Part shown: positions 6,099 through 7,753 of the stretch, in pieces
How positions within the stretch are numbered: the first letter of the stretch is position 1
How the letters are laid out: each line of letters begins with the position of its first letter
Assembly (NCBI GenBank): GCA_001831055.1
Contig: MIDO01000019.1
Coordinates: 1 to 7,753 of the forward strand
Direction of reading: 5' to 3'
DNA: 7,753 nt
From: Verrucomicrobia bacterium GWC2_42_7
GTDB lineage: Bacteria > Verrucomicrobiota > Verrucomicrobiia > Opitutales > GWC2-42-7-A
The notes under the pieces: generated by a model
What the model was told of the DNA's origin: nothing
Seen by the model: only the letters and a program-made list of their open reading frames with translations
Databases searched by the model: none
Position numbers and translations under genes: made by a program

Positions 6099-6607
6099 CG
6101 TATTTTATTTAAGGACCCGTTTTGCCTTTGCAAAAACGTAATCACGTCTTCAAACTTATTTTTATTGCTACCATTTATCGCAAGCAAATTTTCGTGAGCC
6201 TTTAGGATCATTTCCTTTGTCGGACGCTGATTTTCCAGACCAGACACATGAACCCAATCAGAATCATTGCCTTTTATTAGAGTCTCCCTACTCACCTTAA
6301 AGATACGGTCTAAACCCATGTTTTGGATTAACTCATAGTTCCGTTCATTCAAGTTGCATAATTGACAATCTGATAACCTATTCTGTCGCCTAAGCTCAAG
6401 AGCTAATCCCGCTAAGATTCCTAAAAAGGTGCTGTCTATCCCTGTGCACACCTCGAAATCTATAATACAACGGCTACTTCCGCTAGAAAACATCCATTTA
6501 AACAGGTCCCCTAAGGGCATCGAATTCAAATAGCTAGCCCTCCCACAGACCCTTATGATCATAGGTTCTACATGTGTATTTATTTGGAATATCGGGGGAA
6601 CTCCCAT
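6095..6607 (-). CDS. STAS-domain anti-sigma factor antagonist with C-terminal extension (170 aa)
   Basis: Likely the RsbV-type substrate of the phosphatase encoded next to it. The STAS domain fills about residues 5-105: first strands FQINTHVEPMIIRVCGRASY, then SRCIIDFEVCTGIDSTFLGILAGLALEL, where Ser59 after Asp58 sits at the conserved phosphorylation site (DST/DSS in RsbV and SpoIIAA). In the known scheme the unphosphorylated form binds a kinase/anti-sigma factor and frees sigma. Residues about 106-170 form an extra predicted helical tail (TKEMILKAHENLLAINGSNK...FEDVITFLQRQ) not found in minimal RsbV. The ATG start gives a full first strand, but no Shine-Dalgarno sequence is visible. A TATACT on the minus strand (6646-6651) could be a -10 element without a good -35. 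No RsbW-type kinase gene is in the window. Confidence 0.85.
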   Translation of the reverse strand: MGVPPIFQINTHVEPMIIRVCGRASYLNSMPLGDLFKWMFSSGSSRCIIDFEVCTGIDSTFLGILAGLALELRRQNRLSDCQLCNLNERNYELIQNMGLDRIFKVSRETLIKGNDSDWVHVSGLENQRPTKEMILKAHENLLAINGSNKNKFEDVITFLQRQNGSLNKIR

Positions 6608-6774
6608 TTAATTTAGCAGTTAAATAACGAAATCAAGCACATACTAGTATATTTCCCCTCTCTGTCCAGGAAAAAATAGAATCCAAAAAAACCTTTTTTA
6701 GAATATATAGTGAAATGTATTGACAGTTGAGTCGCTTTTGGGGTTCAGATTGAAATATGCAATGGCCTAAATTT

Positions 6775-6834
6775 ATTTGGCAATCAAAATACGTAAGATT
6801 TTGATTGCCAAATCATTGATTTTCTTAGGAAGGT
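6775..6834 (+). repeat. Dispersed palindrome, copy 4, with T-rich tail
   Basis: Bases 6775-6790 pair perfectly with 6798-6813; with A6791 bulged, C6792-G6797 closes a GTAA loop of GNRA type. The apex TAAGATTTTGAT is shared with the other copies, while the outer stem is ATTTGGCAATC/GATTGCCAAAT. The tail CATTGATTTTCTTAGGAAGG aligns with the one after the copy at 2892. Both flanking genes are on the minus strand, and the T-rich tail is on the + strand, so this copy does not serve as an ordinary intrinsic terminator for either. Confidence 0.7.
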
Positions 6835-6835
6835 T

Positions 6836-6961
6836 GCGGAAGGCATCAGTTCTATTTTTGAGAAGGCGGACAAGGCGAACACGACCGAGCGTACACACGT
6901 ACGTGAGGAAGGGTGAATCCGCCGTCCAACACACTCAAAAATTTGAACTCATGCCTTCTGC
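6836..6961. repeat. 126-bp long palindrome, possible MITE-like insertion
   Basis: The ends GCGGAAGGCATCAGTTCT (6836-6853) and GAACTCATGCCTTCTGC (6945-6961) are inverted copies. The arms continue through TTTTTGAG (6855-6862) and CTCAAAAA (6934-6941), giving about 26 pairs with one mismatch, one wobble and a small bulge. Inside, GGCGGA (6865-6870) pairs with TCCGCC (6918-6923), and CGTAC (6890-6894) with GTACG (6899-6903). CGGAA occurs at 6837-6841 and again at 6962-6966. It has no coding capacity. It could be a miniature non-autonomous element or a folded non-coding RNA; sequence alone does not decide. Confidence 0.55.
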
Positions 6962-7002
6962 CGGAAACCCTTTCTTTTTTACCTCAGAAAGAAGGGCTTC
7001 CG
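6962..7002 (+). repeat. Pyrimidine-rich hairpin repeat, copy 5
   Basis: CGGAAACCCTTTCTTT (6962-6977) pairs with AGAAAGAAGGGCTTCCG (6986-7002), with two mismatches and two wobbles. The loop contains CCTCA, as in the perfect hairpin at 2953-2992. It lies 36 bases beyond the chaperone stop codon in the direction of that gene's transcription and could contribute to its 3' end, though no T-run follows on the minus strand. Confidence 0.6.
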
Positions 7003-7038
7003 CATCTCCATTCTCAATGCATGTAACTGCAGTAGAGA

Positions 7039-7557
7039 CTAGACACGCATACCGAAGGGAATGTCGTTTATGGACTCTGCCCTGGATGGCTCCTTATTTT
7101 TATCGGATTGACTTTGGACAGAGAGTAACCCTTGAGAAAATTCTGTTATTTTCTTCAAACAGGTTTCGCATGTTTCAAGGAACACTTTCATAATCGCTTC
7201 GAAGCGTTGCTGTTCTATATTTTCAAACGGCTCTTTATAACAAAGGGCAATAATGGTTTCGTCTTGCAACTTTGCTAAGGTGCAGCCCTGTGCTTCTTCT
7301 ATAGAACTATTGAGTTCAAGCAACAGTCGATATAAACCCGCCTTTTTTTCCTCATCTACATGTCCCAATTCGGCAAATAAGACTATATCATTATTTCTAG
7401 GATCGTATTTGAGATGCAATATGAGATGATCATCGATAGATAGGCAGCAATAGTCATCGTCATCTGCGGAAAGTTCTGTTAAGCCTATGGTTTTCCCAAA
7501 ATTTCTAAGGATTGTTCTGAATGCTTCTGATGGCATATATTTACTGTATCTCTCCAT
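7039..7557 (-). CDS. CesT-family type III secretion chaperone, Slc1-like (up to 172 aa)
   Basis: A small cytoplasmic chaperone expected to bind the N-terminal region of type III effectors and present them to the secretion ATPase as a dimer. The CesT/SycE pattern is visible: N-terminal helix FRTILRNFGKTIGL, strands CCLSIDDHLILHLKYDPRNNDIVLFAEL, then LYRLLLELNSSIEEAQGCTLAKLQDETIIALCYKE and the long helix FEAIMKVFLETCETCLKKITEF. The C-terminus (about 145-172) is polar and probably disordered, ending IPFGMRV; chlamydial Slc1 also has, as I recall, a flexible tail ending in a similar Gly-x-Arg motif. Two starts are possible: ATG 7557, with little Shine-Dalgarno signal, or the eighth codon (ATG 7536), preceded by GGAGAG at 12-13 bases, which would match the N-terminal length I remember for Slc1. 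The gene follows probable tsaE by 45 bases. The effector is not encoded in the window. Confidence 0.72.
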   Translation of the reverse strand: MERYSKYMPSEAFRTILRNFGKTIGLTELSADDDDYCCLSIDDHLILHLKYDPRNNDIVLFAELGHVDEEKKAGLYRLLLELNSSIEEAQGCTLAKLQDETIIALCYKEPFENIEQQRFEAIMKVFLETCETCLKKITEFSQGLLSVQSQSDKNKEPSRAESINDIPFGMRV

Positions 7558-7602
7558 CTTACAGTACAGCAGATAAGCACGTCAATAGAATTTAAATTTA
7601 CT

Positions 7603-7753
7603 CTACACTCTTAGCTGAATAAAATGGTTACCTTCTGAGATAATTTTTAGGGTGAGGTGCAAAGCTTGAGGGGATTGAAATAGGGCGAAGTTTTTTGGCC
7701 ATTCAACCGCAAGGATGCAGGGAGGGATCATAAAGTCTTCCAATAGAAGGTCA
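7603..7753 (-). CDS. tsaE: Probable TsaE (tRNA t6A biosynthesis ATPase), C-terminal 49 codons, cut by window edge
   Basis: The minus-strand frame entering from the right edge is open for 49 codons and ends at TAG (7603-7605). The peptide contains EDFMIPPCILAVEWPKNF and then LHLTLKIISEGNHFIQLRV. The hydrophobic strand followed by E-W-P is the hallmark C-terminal segment of TsaE (YjeE; ICLVEWPQ in E. coli), the P-loop ATPase working with TsaB and TsaD in making N6-threonylcarbamoyladenosine on tRNAs reading ANN codons. The P-loop and catalytic part lie outside the window and cannot be checked. The product ends soon after the last strand, a compact terminus compared with E. coli. It lies upstream of the chaperone gene on the same strand, 45 bases apart, so the two may share a transcript. 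Confidence 0.68.
   Translation of the reverse strand, partial: DLLLEDFMIPPCILAVEWPKNFALFQSPQALHLTLKIISEGNHFIQLRV

Larger units (their letters stand above)
6608..7038. other. Gene-free region with three stacked palindromes
   Basis: No convincing gene lies between the STAS start codon and the chaperone stop codon. The open frame on the + strand (6777-7193) runs through inverted repeats and into the chaperone gene in antisense, and its product is Arg-rich without a recognisable fold, so I reject it. The left part (6608-6770) must hold the STAS operon promoter. The right part (6775-7002) is almost wholly inverted repeats, described separately. Confidence 0.6.

Noticed and set aside
6720..6725. 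Perfect TTGACA on the + strand between STAS and chaperone genes
   Set aside because: No matching -10 at proper spacing and no + strand gene downstream.
17..7002. CRISPR array, because of several similar repeats
   Set aside because: The repeats are scattered, vary in sequence, lie in both orientations and have no regular spacers; no cas genes are present.
6777..7193. 138-residue + strand open frame
   Set aside because: It runs through nested inverted repeats and then antisense through the chaperone gene; the Arg-rich product looks like translated repeat DNA.
7715..7753. ATG-initiated + strand frame open to the right edge
   Set aside because: Only 13 codons, and the opposite strand carries a recognisable TsaE C-terminus over the same bases.

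Overview
The window most likely comes from a Chlamydiota bacterium outside the genus Chlamydia (an environmental, amoeba-associated type); another PVC-superphylum lineage is possible. Three things point there: a CesT/Slc1-like type III secretion chaperone, an RsbV/RsbU-type STAS plus PP2C phosphatase pair, and AT-rich DNA with weak ribosome binding sites. The phylum is inferred from protein content; no rRNA or other phylogenetic marker is present.

Left third (1-1219): mostly non-coding. It holds three consecutive strong hairpins (28-175), a 78-residue protein of unknown function (456-692), and a gene-free stretch that ends with a dispersed palindrome (1076-1116).

Centre (1220-4439, + strand): a three-gene acyl-chain module made of a FabF-like ketosynthase with an intact Cys-His-His triad, a discrete acyl carrier protein, and a FAD oxidoreductase of the phytoene desaturase/CrtISO/retinol saturase type. 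The ketosynthase and carrier protein are 15 nt apart. The oxidoreductase follows 289 nt later, behind two hairpins. Together they look like the core of an unassigned lipid, polyene or polyketide pathway that would borrow malonyl transfer, reduction and dehydration from housekeeping fatty acid synthesis.

Right centre (4677-6607, - strand): a STAS protein with a C-terminal extension and a membrane-anchored GAF-PP2C phosphatase. Their coding regions overlap by 4 nt, which suggests a translationally coupled partner-switching unit. It converges with the oxidoreductase across a hairpin-rich gap.

Right end (7039-7753, - strand): the type III secretion chaperone, preceded by the last 49 codons of a probable tsaE gene cut by the window edge.

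The most unusual non-coding signal is a family of intergenic palindromes. Four copies share a hairpin apex but carry different, mutually compensated stem bases. Most are followed by a conserved T-rich tail and a second, pyrimidine-rich hairpin repeat. One copy appears to be split by a ~120-bp long palindrome flanked by CGGAA, and an uninterrupted counterpart exists elsewhere in the window.
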